Source: Heterocephalus glaber (Eukaryota; Chordata; Mammalia; Rodentia; Bathyergidae). From it: a stretch of 64,000 bases of DNA. The stretch lies in contig NW_004624795.1 of assembly GCF_000247695.1 (NCBI RefSeq), positions 12,614,870 through 12,678,869 of the forward strand, in the 5' to 3' direction. This document shows, piece after piece, positions 12,360 to 23,489 of the stretch. Each line of letters starts with the position of its first letter. Positions within the stretch are counted from its first letter, which is position 1. The position numbers and the translations under genes are program-made. The notes below the pieces were generated by a model that worked only from the letters and a program-made list of their open reading frames with translations, searched no databases and was not told the origin of the DNA.

Positions 12360-12650
12360 TCAGAAGGCATGCTGCTGTAATAAGATGTGTTTATTTGAAT
12401 ACGAAGGTCAGGGAGTTAAGTAGTTGGTATTCTGGTCATATAGAGTCGTTTGCACAGTGTCACTAATAATTAGAGGGGGTTTTGACTAATCTAGTTGCTC
12501 TTCCTAAATATACTCTGCTCAAGAAACTCATCAAAGCAGCAAAGTCATCTTTGAGGTTATTAATCTCTTCTGCTTCACAGCTGGGGCAAATTTATTTGCT
12601 TGAATTAGCATGTAATAAACTGATAATAAAGCTGCCAAGGCCCCCCTTAG
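12360..12650. promoter_or_regulatory. Candidate conserved non-coding element
   Basis: Repeat-free AT-rich block with clustered homeodomain-type cores: 'ctaataattag' (12462-12472), the palindrome-like 'gaggttattaatctc' (12552-12566), and TAATAAA/ATAATAAA words at 12607-12632. This composition differs sharply from the GC-rich flanks. An enhancer role is inference. Confidence 0.3.
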
Positions 12651-14185
12651 TTGAGTGCTCTCTGTGCAGTGGGTAGTTGCATCTAGGAAATGGGGCACCA
12701 GTCCCTGGGCTGTGGTTGCAGGCCTGCTGAGGCTGGGGAACTGTCCTTCGAGATGCACAGAGCAGAGGCACCTGAATGGGGGACCCCGAGATGGAGCCGA
12801 GGGGAGCTCTGCAGTGTGGCAGGGCCACGCCCCTCATCTCAGCCCTCCCTGGTACAAAGGTGAGGAAACTGAGGCTCAGAGAACGCAAGGGTCTATGTGA
12901 GGCCAGGCAGAGAGCAGGACAGACCCCAGGAGAGAGGGCGAGTGGGGAGGGGCTCGGTGGCACCACCTCATCCCGGTTGGCAGTCCTCACGCTCAGGTGT
13001 TTTCCACCCAGACTCTACTCTAGCTAGAGCCCTGTTGGAGTCCCCTGCTTTCCTGACAACCCTCTCCCTGCATCTCCTTGTACCACCGCCCCTCCAAGAC
13101 CCCTCCGCCTTCTTTCCCTGCCTCATTTTCTAAGGAAATGTGGCCCTCTGCCCTACCGGGAGATGCTCTAGAACGTCCGCGCTCTTCCTGCCGTGGCAGT
13201 CTCACATGGAGGTGGACAGGCAGCTGCAGAGGGCCCCTGCCTGACCTGAGCAGAGAGCTTCTTCTGCATCGCCCCTTCCCTTTCCTCCCTCGGCCTGCAC
13301 AGCGTCCCGATCCCTCTGCTCTCTGCTCCCTAAGGAAGAGGTATTCTGGGGAGATGCCTCCCGATTCCCATGGACAGGGGTGCTCGTGGACCCTCACTTC
13401 TTGGAGGGGAGCAACTACAAGAAACAGCCTCTCTGGTGCCAACACTGAGCATCTTGCATAGCATTGTTTTGATGGAGTATACCAAAAGCAGCCTGCCCCG
13501 TGCAGTGAGGGCAGCACAAAGAGGAAGGTTATCCTGCCAGGCGACACCCGCTTACCGTACACACTGCCAACCCCTCATCCCTGCGTCCTTGTCCCTCGCC
13601 TGCTCATCTTCCAGCTCTTCCTCCTTCCCCCACTCCATCATCCCCAGGGAGAAGAGTGAGGGAAGGGGAAGAAAGGGGAGAGGAGGGGGACGGGAGGGGA
13701 GGGGAGGGAAGATTCTCCACACAAGGTTCCCAGACAAGAAGCTCAGGCATCTTGGTGGGGTAACAGAGAGGGAAGAAATCTTGATTACTGACGCTTAGCC
13801 CACATTTTGTTTTTAGAACAAAGTAAAGCATTAACTCCGTAGTAACAGGCTGGCAAATTGGATAACAATCGCCAGGAAACTGCTGAGTGTAAGGATTTAG
13901 AGAAGGTAAACCAACATGCCTGGATGCCAGCCGGAATTCACCAAGGCTGGGTCCTGCCTGACAGAATCGCCACCCCAAAGGGACAACTGGGGACAGGAGG
14001 AACAAGGACGTGCTTCTGCCAAAGGATGCGGTGCAGCGATTCCAGTGGGATGTTTGTCAAAGCCGCTCGGGCCCTGGGAAGGGAGCTGAGGAAGCAGGCT
14101 GGGGAGGGTCAGCTCGCAGCGTCTCCAGTGCTCCGAGGCTCAGCCCTTGACCTTCTTTCTGCATCTCAGCCTCTCTCTCCGCAGC
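12651..14185. other. GC-richer unique DNA with a purine tract
   Basis: No recognisable gene. 12850-12910 resembles the reverse of the MIR core ('gaggaaactgaggctcagag'). 13650-13712 is a G/A-rich run. Several open frames on both strands overlap each other without a family match, which is expected of GC-rich non-coding DNA. Confidence 0.45.
13650..13712. repeat. Purine-rich (GGGGA)n-like tract
   Basis: Imperfect tandem GGGGA/GGGAGG units on the plus strand, with only isolated pyrimidines. Confidence 0.8.
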
Positions 14186-14194
14186 TTGGATGAA

Positions 14195-14365
14195 GCCGAA
14201 TGGAAGATGTGCTTATCAAATTTGCAGTTGACACAAAGCCAGAGGGATTGTTAGTAGAAAGAATGGCAGAATCGAGATTCAAAAATATCTTGACAGGTTG
14301 AAATAGTGAGCTGAAAACATGTAAAAGGGATAAATGTAAATTCCTGAAGTTAGGTGTTTCTGGTT
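14195..14365 (+). repeat. CR1/L3-type LINE reverse-transcriptase relic
   Basis: 'gtgcttatcaaatttgcagt' translates VLIKFAVDTKPEG, which aligns with the KFADDTKLGG active-site box of CR1-clade reverse transcriptases. The following text (RFKNILTG-stop, then ...KRDKCKFLK) matches the IQKDLDRL...NKDKCKVLHLG block in shifted frames. The first catalytic Asp is Val (codon 14227-14229) and there are in-frame stops, so the copy is dead and ancient. Confidence 0.6.
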
Positions 14366-14497
14366 TTTTCTTTTTACTGTTTCATAAACATCAGACAGAA
14401 GACAGAAGAAGGCTTAAAAGCAGAAAGGACAGTTAGGGAGGAGCCAGTGAGGCATGGTTTGTGTTCAGACCAAGACGAGGAAAGAAGAAAAGAAAAT

Positions 14498-14705
14498 AGC
14501 ATGTACTGAGTGCACCAGAAACTGTACTCGGCACTTGAAAATATTGCAGACCATGTGTGTGGGGCATGAACTAGCCCTGAGGCCATCTTACAGATGGGGA
14601 AACTGAGGCTCAATGGTGTTATTAACTGACTAAATGAGTCATATCAAGCTATTAAGTGATTCATATTAAGCTATAAAGTAATGGAGTTAGAATTTGAATT
14701 CAGGG
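14498..14705 (-). repeat. MIR SINE
   Basis: 'catgtactgagtgcaccaga', then 'cagatggggaaactgaggct', is the reverse-oriented MIR layout (MIR forward reads CCTCAGTTTCCCCATCTG). Confidence 0.75.
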
Positions 14706-14739
14706 CTAATTGTTATCCTTCTCCTGCCCCAGGGGGTAA

Positions 14740-16165
14740 ATCTTGATTAATCTAAGCTACTCACAGTGATTCCTTTTTCTTTACCAGTAATAGTTTTGAA
14801 AATGGAACATCATCCCATGAGACGTGGGGGTGGGTATACTGGGGGGAAGATTTCCGGGCAAGTTTTCCTCTTTCCTAAAAAGAAGCCCTAGAAACAGCTC
14901 CCTCTGACCTTCTCCCACCTTTAAATGTTGTTATCATGTGAAGTCTGGAACTGCAGAAGCCCTCTGAGCACCTTGAGGAGCTTGCCATTAGATGACCAGC
15001 CCCATGCTGAGGAGATGGAGTGGAGAGACACTGAACTAACCAAGACCACTCCACATTAGGGCTTTTCTTTGGGAGATAATAGGCAGCCTGATTAATACTC
15101 AAGGTCAAGTGAGCCCCTCTGCATACACGCGCGAGCGGGCGCACACACACACAGGGCTGGGCCATTGGTTCTTTCAGCCCCGCAGGCTCAGACTTAACAG
15201 TTTCCAGGACCAATCCTAACCAGAAGCAGGAGGAATTTAAGCAATTACACCTCTAGATTCTAGTCTCCACTATGGTATGAGGTTGACTGCATGCTCAGTG
15301 TGGCAGGGAGGCTTCTGGTGGTTTCCTAGACTCATTCCCTTCTTGGTGGTCCAAGTGGTGGGCAGGCAGGTTTCTGAGTAACTGCTGGAGCCAATGGACA
15401 TTTGTTTTGCTCCCCAGCTTGCTTGTACCAACCCCTTTTATTTTGATATTATACACGTCATAGATGAAGAGTGATCATGTGACCCAGGCCCAGCCAATCA
15501 AAGTTCTCAACCCCCTTGCCACAGAGATTGGCTCAGGAAAGGATACACGTGACCCACATCTGACCAGAGTCCTTCTAAGCCTCTTCTGAATAGAGTTTAT
15601 GAGGGGAATCCCCCTTGGATTACAAAACAGAAAAGCACAAATCTAGGCCTGGAGGTGACCATGCTCCTGCCACGTGGAGCAAGCCAGTCTGCCAAAGAGG
15701 ACACAAAGTAGACTCAAGAGCAGAGAAGAAGAGACAAATGCAAAGGAAGGGCTTTGTGGCCTCGTCTGCTCTGGGCCCCAGATTTTTCCAGTTGCCTACA
15801 TTTCCTCAGAGCTGGAAACTGCCCTCCACTTCTTCAGTGATTAACCCCCCACCCCACCCCATTTTCCTAAGCTGTCTGATAGAGTTTCTGCCACTTGTAA
15901 CAAACTCAGAGTCCTGCCTGAGACCACAGCCTTTCCTGCTGCCACAGGGCTGCCTGGCCCTGGGCTCACCTGCAGGCTGGAGGAACCTCCACCAGCCTGC
16001 ATCCCAGTGCAGCCCCTGCAACCTCCGGCCCAAGCTGCGAACAGGACCTGTCCTCTGCTGTATCTCAATAAAAGGTCCTCAGGCAGTGCTATTCCCAGGC
16101 CTGAGAGATGACAACACACACAGGGCAAGGTATGAGGCAGAAGACAAGGGAAGATGAGAGGTGAG
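14740..16165. other. Unique DNA with a possible ancient repeat
   Basis: 15122-15153 is a mixed CG/CA dinucleotide run ('cgcgcgagcgggcgcacaca'). 15440-15600 ('gatcatgtgacccaggccca', 'ccaatcaaagttctc', 'agattggctcagg') resembles an ancient interspersed repeat I cannot name; a distant relative may lie at 35870-36100. No gene recognised. Confidence 0.4.
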
Positions 16166-16169
16166 ACTT

Positions 16170-16650
16170 GGAGCCATTCATTTATTAAGCTAGTTATTCA
16201 CTGGCTTCTTTATTCCTTCAACAACCATGTATAAGGTGTGATCAAAAATATGCCGCCTGGTGCTACCGCATGTCATCTAATGAAAGCCGGGTTCATTTAA
16301 ACATTACGGTGTGTCCTCATCCACCTTATTCGCTGGATCTGGGACCACACAACTTCTGGCTCTTCCTCAGTGTCAAAATGACCATAAAAAGGATGGATTC
16401 AGAACACGGAGGCAGACAACACAACTAAAGATACTCACAAAAGAGGACTTCCAGAGCTGCTTCAGAAAGTGACAAGAATGGTGGGATAAGTGTGTTTGAA
16501 GCCACGGGGAGTGTTTGGAGAGGAGTTAATGGCAATGTGTCTTTTACTGTAATAAAATTTATTTTAAAAATTAAAATTCACCATATTTTTTGAGCATACC
16601 TTGTGTTACACATTTGCTATGTGCAAAGGGCTAGATCCAAAATCTTAGCA
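16170..16650 (-). repeat. L2 LINE fragment split by mariner
   Basis: 'gagccattcatttattaagc' to 'ttccttcaacaaccatgta' is the reversed L2 3' end, and after the mariner 'atttgctatgtgcaaagggc' continues it. The L2 is therefore older than the mariner insertion. Confidence 0.55.
16231..16602 (+). mobile_element. Mariner-like DNA transposon, internally deleted
   Basis: Both termini are visible: 'aaggtgtgatcaaaaatatg' on the left and 'catattttttgagcatacct' on the right are inverted repeats. The interior encodes a degraded block, PHPPYSLDLGPHNFWLFLSV (about 16320-16378), followed by ILTKEDFQSCFRK-like and WWDKC-like blocks with stops. The first two thirds of the transposase gene are missing, so it is a non-autonomous fossil. 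Family group not assigned. Confidence 0.8.
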
Positions 16651-17020
16651 CAAGTGTCGGCCAACTTTTTGTATAAGGGATCAGATAATAAATATTCTCA
16701 GCTTTACAGGCCACATGGTTTCTGTAGTAACTATCGTACTCAACTCTGCCTTGTAGAACAAAAGCACCCACAGACAAAATGTGAACAGATGGGTGTGGCT
16801 GTGTTCCTCCAAAAATTGTTCACAAGCCAGGCACAGTGGTGTGCACCTGACCTATAGTCTCACCTATTCAGGAGGCTGAGGCAGGAGGATCATTTGAAAC
16901 CAGCACTCAAGGCCAGCCTAGCCAATATAGCAAGACTCCCATTTCAAAAAATAAAACAATTGCAAAAGCAGACGGAGGGCCAGACTTGGCTTCTGTTCAT
17001 GGTGGGGCAACTCCTGACTT
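16650..17020 (+). mobile_element. hAT (Charlie-type) transposon relic split by B1
   Basis: 'gtcggccaactttttgtata', 'tcagataataaatattctca', 'caactctgccttgtagaaca' and 'gggtgtggctgtgttcc' follow the order of a well-known mammalian hAT-Charlie non-autonomous repeat. After the B1, 'ggagggccagacttggcttc' and 'ggggcaactcctga' complete it, ending in a TIR complementary to the start. Confidence 0.75.
16826..16957 (+). repeat. B1 SINE inside hAT relic
   Basis: 'gccaggcacagtggtgtgca', then 'ggaggctgaggcaggaggat' and 'ggccagcctagccaatatag', ending in an A-rich tail. It inserted into the middle of the hAT element. Confidence 0.9.
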
Positions 17021-17384
17021 AGAGCATATAGTTGTAGGGCTGGGAAATAGGTTAAGTTGTGAACAGCACCTGGAGAAAAGAATTTTGCTGATTGATGGCA
17101 GATGGGAGACTTGGAGGTTTCCCCTGCAGAACAGGGAGATCAGGTGAGGGTCAGAGGCCTGACTCTGGTGATTCTTGCATACTCGGTGACCATGCCCAGT
17201 CTGTCCAGACACAGCCCCAGTGCAGGGGAGACCAAGGGATCAGGCCTGCGACATCCAGCCCCTCCTGCCCTCCCAGTTCCCACCCACTAAGCTGCTCAGA
17301 ATTCCCTTGAGAGAGATGATCCTCCTGGTCCTTGGCACTCTGCCCCCACCCCCAGCTCCTGGGCTTGCCTGGTGATGCTGGGAT

Positions 17385-17512
17385 TATTTGCTGATGAACC
17401 TGTCCTCTCTATAAGACCATGAGCTCCTTGAGGCACTGCTCCTAGCACCTGGCAGAGGCCTGATACATTGAAAGAGCCCATGAATGTTTGTTGACTGAAT
17501 AAAGAAATGAAT
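17385..17512 (+). repeat. L2 LINE 3' end
   Basis: 'accatgagctccttgaggca', 'cctagcacctggcagaggcc' and 'gaatgtttgttgactgaata' are the characteristic last 120 bases of L2. Confidence 0.8.
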
Positions 17513-17689
17513 GGAAATATCTTTGGGAAGAAAGCAGAGCGTTATGCCAGAAGAATGGTCAAGACACTCAAACCTGAGAAGCATGCCAGCTGCCTTAGGG
17601 ATCTAAATGCTTGGAAGGTACAAGGGATCTTATTTATGGGCTTAAAACTCCTGTTCAAAATTATTTGTTGAGTATGAACAATAACACAG

Positions 17690-17905
17690 CCTCTTCCCCT
17701 CTGCAACTCCACAGTGAGGGCTCCTTTGTCTGATTAAGGGCTGTCCGGCGTGATTGATGGGCTCCCGCTGGACAGCTGAAACCGCTCTTCTCCTGACAGC
17801 GTGAGAGATAGCAGAGCGGAAGCTGACCCCAGCTGACATGCTCATCTTAAAATATCTCTGTTTCCTTGCAGCCCAGATAAAATAGCTGTCGCTCTAAAAG
17901 TAAGG
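17690..17905. promoter_or_regulatory. Candidate conserved non-coding element
   Basis: No repeat signature. Contains 'tgattaaggg', 'tgattgat' (17751-17758, PBX/HOX-like) and several CpGs within 200 bases, unlike nearby repeat-derived DNA. Regulatory function is inference only. Confidence 0.25.
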
Positions 17906-18113
17906 GCTTCACTCGAGGGGATGCTGGCGCCTCCCAGGACTAGCAAGAAAGAGTACTGTGATCTCAGGGTTCAGCAGAAGGTCAGACCTGGAAGATCTCA
18001 AGAAACCGGCCCTGGGTGGACAGTATTCTGGGGAGCAGCTCAGCATCTAGCCTCTCGGGACTAAGCCAAGACAAACCAGATACCGTCACCAGTAACATCA
18101 GGAATTATCTACT

Positions 18114-18288
18114 GCCAGGCCTGCCGGTCCACGCCTATAATCCCAGCTACTGGCGAGGCTGAGGCAGGAGGATCACAAATTTGAGGCCAACTAGGAAACT
18201 TGGTGAGACCCTGTCTCAAAAACATTTTATAAAGGGCCAGGGTGGCGCATGTACAAGGCCCTGGGTTCCCTAGTTCTGCTAAACAACA
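18114..18288 (+). repeat. B1-dID composite SINE, truncated
   Basis: A B1 unit ('cacgcctataatcccagcta', 'gaggctgaggcaggaggatc', 'gtgagaccctgtctcaaaaa') is followed by a short ID-like remnant ending 'acaaggccctgggttcccta'. The expected ID A-box region is eroded. A long purine tract starts at its tail. Confidence 0.8.
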
Positions 18289-18289
18289 A

Positions 18290-18480
18290 GGGTAAGAGGG
18301 GAGGAGGAAGAGGGAGGGAAGAAGAAGGAAGAGGAGGAAGAAGAGAAAGAGGAAGAGGAAGCAGAGGAAGTAGAGGAGAAGAGAAGGAAGTAAGGGGGAA
18401 GACAAGAAGAATAAGAAAAAGAGGAAGAAGGAAAAGGAGAAGGGGAAGAGGATAAGGAAGGGGAAGAATAATAATTATTT
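18290..18480 (+). repeat. Polypurine GGA/GAA tract
   Basis: About 190 bases, almost all G or A, in imperfect GGAAGA and GAGGAA units, following the 3' end of a B1-dID. Probably expanded from a SINE A-rich tail. Open frames through it (Glu/Arg/Gly-rich or its Leu/Phe-rich complement) are composition artefacts. Confidence 0.9.
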
Positions 18481-18624
18481 ATTGAGCATGTGGAGCTAGA
18501 CTCTCACAGATCAAAGAGAATGACTTAGACACTGCCCTTCCCAATGGCCCCTTGCTCCACACCAGTGGTGATAATGATGCAGCCATCCAGAGGGGCTTCC
18601 AGCAAACAGTGAATTAGGTAGAAC

Positions 18625-19125
18625 AGGTGTGAATTGTGTGCCCCAAAGGTATGTTATAACCCTAGCCCCCGGCATCTCAGAATGTGACTTTCTTTGGAAA
18701 TAGAGTTGTTGCCAATGTAATGAGTTAAGATGAGTTCACAGGAAAGGGCAGTGGGCCTTAATTCAATATGACTGGTGTCCTTACAAACAGAGAAGAGACA
18801 CAGAGACCGACTCGCCAGGGCAGAACGGCGTGTAATGGTGGCCAAGACTGCAGGCTGTCACCGCAAGTGAAGACTGCCAAGGAATGGCAAGCCATGGCAA
18901 GGATGGCCAGCACACCCCCAGGTGCTGGGCCCCCAGCCTTCAGAATGGGCCTCCTGGCCCCACGAGGTTGGACTTCAGCTATGAGGTGAAGTAGGTGGGG
19001 CAGGAATGAATATCACATCCACTTTACAGATGAGGAACCAGTGGCTTGCCCTGGCCTGCAGAACTGTTGTTCTTACTGGTGGTACTTTGTCATAGCAGCC
19101 CTCGAAATGAATGCACTGAGGTTGG
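18625..19125 (+). repeat. MLT1-type MaLR LTR
   Basis: 'gaattgtgtgccccaaaggt', 'cagaatgtgactttctttgg', 'tatgactggtgtccttacaa' and, near the end, 'ggtactttgtcatagcagcc' follow an MLT1 LTR from start to finish. Between about 18990 and 19060 a short MIR-like segment ('ctttacagatgaggaacca') appears to be embedded. No internal coding region adjoins it. Confidence 0.7.
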
Positions 19126-19515
19126 CCACCATGGGCAGCATGTCAGGCCTCCAGGGCACACTCTGTAAGAGTCTGGGGAGAGTGGACTTTATAGAGTAGG
19201 GGCTGCCTGAGAGGGTGACCCAGCTACTGTCAATCATAGTTGCTCAAGAAGGAAGCTGGGCAAACCAATATCCTGACCCTTCTCCCCTTCCCTCCCTCCA
19301 AGCCCCCACTGGCCAACTGGGAGCTCACAGACAAAAGAGGGAGGGGTGTCATTTGCACAAGTCACTGTCTTTGTACATGCAAAAACAAAACCACAATAAC
19401 AAGAAACAAGTGTGCAACAAAGGGATGTGCTTGTGGGTAACAGAAGACTTGGTGGCCAGGGAGATCGTCTCCCTCCTCACTGGACACCTCCTGTCCCCCA
19501 TGAAAAATAGGACTA

Positions 19516-19601
19516 GGGCTGGGGATTTAGCTCAGTGGTTCCACTGCCTGCCTCGAAAGCACAAGGACCCACGTTTGATCCCTGGTACCAAAAAAAAAAA
19601 T
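19516..19601 (+). repeat. ID SINE
   Basis: 'gggctggggatttagctcag' to 'cctggtacc' plus an A-run. The B box reads GTTTGATCC instead of GTTCGATCC. Bounded by 'aaaatagga' duplications. Confidence 0.92.
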
Positions 19602-19604
19602 AGG

Positions 19605-22600
19605 ACCAGTGCCAAGGCATGGCTGGAGAAATGGTGCCTCAAGGAATCGGCCAGTGGTCTGGATGACCTGGGAGAGAGGGCCTGGTTGGGATTGTGACCC
19701 ACTGGCCTCAGACAGTCTGGCCCAGAATGGAGGCCGGGAGAGGGGCTGTGCTGGGCGGTGGGGGATTCAGATTCTGTGGCAGGGGAGTCTCCTCTGCCCT
19801 GTGCCCTTCTCCAGTGAGCCCTGGAGCAGTCTTCTGTGTGGCCCAGAGCTGCCCCTGGTACCTGTCTCTCCCATATAAGTAGGGGACATATCTATCATGT
19901 TTGCCATCTCTGGGGCAAAACACAGGTCCTTGATAAATATTTGCTGAACAGATAAAAGAGTAACATTCCAGAGAGAAGGAAACATGACCAAGAGGAAGTG
20001 ACTTGGCCACAGTAATTTCATGGGCCAGATGCACCTGGGACAGCAGGTGAACCCAGCTTGCAAGGGGCTCCTGCCTGAGGGGGGAATCCCTTCACCTGGT
20101 GCCCCCCACTTCAGAGCTGTGAGCAGGCCAAAACCAAAGACAGCCATCCTGTCCGTTCTGCAGGTTGCCTGAGCTACCGGGGTGACCAGCCACCCCAGTG
20201 CACCATTTCTAGACATATGGCCTACAGCGCCCTCAGCCTCAAAGTTTTCTGTGGGACCCAGGAGTGGATCTACAGAGCAGAATCTCAGGGAACTGGAGAG
20301 ATGGGCCAGAACCTGAAAGTGTGGGAACCCCCGTCAGGTCAACAAAGGTCACCAGGACGGGACGCCTGCTCCAGCAGACAGGAAACAGGCCCCTGCCAAT
20401 TTGAAGAGCAACAGGTGTGTCCTCGCCAGCATGCTTGACCATGAGACCGTCCTTCCCCGACTAGGACGCACACTGAGGCTTTAATTATAGCTTGTCACTC
20501 ACACACCTTCCCCGGGAGACGCCAAGCCGGACGGCAGAGGAAATGAAACCCTCGCCTCAGATGCCTCATCCTGTCTGTCAGGAAATTTCAAACTCACAAA
20601 CGATAATATCCTGGATTGTGGCAGGGCGGTGGCTCCGAGGGCTCAGCCTGCCCCCTGCTCTCTCCAGGCCCTGCGCACGCCTGTGATGGGACCGGCTGCC
20701 TTTGCCAGAAGACACTGCTCAATCCCACCAGGCCGGGACTGGCTCAAGGTCACCAGCAGAGGGTTGCTGGAACGGTAGAGCTGTGAGCAATGCATTACTG
20801 TGGACTCTTTCTCGTCACTTTAAAGATGCCCAGAAGGGAACATTTATAGTAATTCCAAGTTTATCGCTACTTTCTGCCAAGGGCAAAGGCCTTCTATAAA
20901 CCATCCCAAAAAATCCTCAGGCCACATGTCATGAATTGGTTATAATTAGTGTTCCCATGTTTCATAAGGAAAAAGCAAGGCTAGAGAGCATGTTCCAAGT
21001 CATGCAGGCGAAACTGAACCCTGAATCCAGACAGCCCAATGTCAGAGCCTGTGCCCTTACCCCCCTTCCTCTCACCTCCCCCTTGTCCCGGATAAGGAGG
21101 CAGAAGATCCAGAGCTCTGTGCATTCGGCTCTGTTAGGAAGCACAGTTTGTTTCTGGGAGGATTCGGCACAGGGGCCCCCACACCAGAGACGCTGTCCTT
21201 GAGCTCCAGCAGTTCATCTGTGAGAGCCAGGGGTCTGGGGAGGGACATCCTTGCATCTGCCCTGGGCCGGGCTGCTTGGTGCTGAGAGCAGGGAGCGCAG
21301 TGGTGGCTCAGGTTGGCTCCAGACAGCTCATGCTGAGGCCTGAGACCCCCACTGCCATCTTCACACCTTCAGCCCCAGGGCTTGGGTTGGATGTTCAGAA
21401 TGGACACCAGCTCCTTGGGGCAGGTGCGACCCAGAGGCACAAGGGCCAGGCCTGCAGACCCCTCCCCAGTTGCAGGATCCGAGCCCCTCAGAGTCGTTGC
21501 TGGCAGGTCCCGGAGCCAGGGAGGACTAGGAAACAGTGGACTCCTGGGAGGCCAAGGTCTCCGGCTGTATGGTAGACCGTGGAGTGTGTTCTACGTAGTA
21601 CGTGTCCAGAGTCGTAAGGGATGTGGCAGGAGCCGAGGCACGGGAGGTGCTCTATGACCCCATGACTGCGCTCAGCCTGGGTTGGGAACTGCACAAAAGC
21701 CTCCGATGTGTAGCTTGTGGGACAGAAAGCCAGAAGGGGCTGGTGCTAGGGAATCTCCGTCCCCCTGGTAGGTTAGACGCTGACAGGGCCAGCAGCAGAG
21801 GCTGTGGTTAACTAGTTTCTCCTGAGGGCAGGCCTCAGTGGGAGCAGACAGCTCTGGACACTTCAGATGCTTCCCTTTCCCACTCCCCCTAGCAAAGCAC
21901 TAGGGGCTTCTTCTCTGCTGTTGCCTGTGAGGACCAGGTTGTTGCGGACCCTCCATGCCAGGGCCCCCGGCCGCAGTTCAGGCTTGTGGCCCCAGCGTTG
22001 ACTCCCACAGACCTAGGCCCTCACGGTCTCTTCCCCAGGATCTGTCCGCCTGTCTGTACAACTCACGGGCCACAGCTTGCCTGTGAGCTCAGTTCTGTGC
22101 CACGTCCAAGAAGAGTTTGGTTTCTACCCATTCAGCTCTTTACTTGTGGGAACAGAGCAATAGCTTCCCTTCTCCCTCTTGCTCAGGTCCACAGGAAAGC
22201 CTGCACCGTGTGAGGACTCCAAGTGCATCCACCCTGTGTCCTCTTCATGCCGCCATTGCATCCAGGTTTCTGTTCTTCATCCTGTGTATTCCTCACCACC
22301 CAGAAGGAAAGGGTTGCAAACTCCAAATCCACAGGTGAGGAGACTGAGGACCAGGCCAGCCGGGTCGTGCAGCTGCGGGGGTGAAGCCTGGCCAGCTCCA
22401 AATCCCCCATGTTCCCACACTGACCACTCCTGACTCTTCCACAGCCTTCCCAAGATTCTCTGTGATCAGCCGAGCAGGCAGACCTGGTCCTGGTCTCAGG
22501 GGAGGCTGTGGAGCAGGTCCATCTGTGCTGGGGTGAAGGCTGAGCTGCTCTCTTCACAGCAGAGGGGCCCCGGCAGCCTGCTGACTGCAGGTCTGGTTAC

Positions 22601-23485
22601 TGGGAACCACGCTCAGCTCAAGTGGTGCATTAGAGTTTTATGAATCCAGTGCCTTCTGTCATCCTCATTGAAGTACAGAATGCTCGGGGCAGGCTGCCCT
22701 CCTTCACAGACCCATTTGTCATGGGAATTGATAAAAAAAAATCGACTGATGGCTTGATTGTTCTTGTTTGAGGCAGGAGGACGACTGTGAGCCGTCTGCC
22801 ATCCCAGGCCTGGTGGGACCCAAGGACGTGCTGGCTCTTTGTCCCAGAGCAAGAGTGCTTTGAGGAGCACCCAGAGGTGCTGGAGTTCGGGAGTGGGTGT
22901 TGGTACAGTCAGCGTGGGGAGGAAGTTTCGTCTCCTGAGCCTGAGGTCTTGGGGCAGGATGGGGCCCATTATACACACACTGCCAGCCGTGGGAGGGGGA
23001 GGCGGAGATGCTGTGGGATGGAATCCACTCTGACTCAACTCACCCTGGTCGGAGGACCTGGACTGTTCTCTGCCCTCAGGTCGGGGGCAAAGAAAGGGCA
23101 CAGCTTGATCTGTTTCTGAGCAGAATCAGCCCAGCCCAAGGGGTAATGACACAGACCCTAGGATGTGGAGGGCGGGATAGGAAAGGGTAGCCTTAGGGGT
23201 TTGCCTGCCCCGCATCGGTACAGGGATGGAGTGCTGGAGTGTGATTCACTGTGGAGGTCAAGCTGGGACCCTGAACAAGGCACCGTGACCCTGTGTCAAG
23301 CAGGCTGCACTTCCCTCTGGGTCCTGGGACAGTCCCAGTGTCTCAGACCATTGAGTCCCAGCCCTCGTTCAACAAAGGCACACAACAACAGTTGGCAGAG
23401 CCAGGGCCAACTCCCCCAGGAGAGGTGGCTTGGCCACTAGAACAGTAAGGGAGGGGATACCACTCCCCCTGCCGGAGCAAGTGGC
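19605..23485. other. GC-richer unique DNA
   Basis: No gene recognised on either strand. A weak L2-like 3' end occurs near 19905-19950 ('gataaatatttgctgaacag') and a MIR-like segment at 20905-21060. Many overlapping open frames exist but none has a recognisable domain or a supporting splice pattern. Confidence 0.45.
20905..21060 (-). repeat. MIR SINE fragment
   Basis: Text such as 'cataaggaaaaagcaaggct' and 'ccaagtcatgcaggcgaaac' follows the reversed MIR order (fraction of exons/tail). Divergent. Confidence 0.45.
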
Positions 23486-23489
23486 TAGA

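Noticed and set aside
13020..13562. 180-codon minus-strand frame
   Set aside because: Lies in GC-rich DNA with competing frames on the other strand; no domain recognised.
15615..16157. 180-codon plus-strand frame
   Set aside because: Opens with TTG; no recognisable family.
18109..18455. Leu/Phe-rich and Glu/Arg-rich frames
   Set aside because: Translations of a SINE and its polypurine tract.
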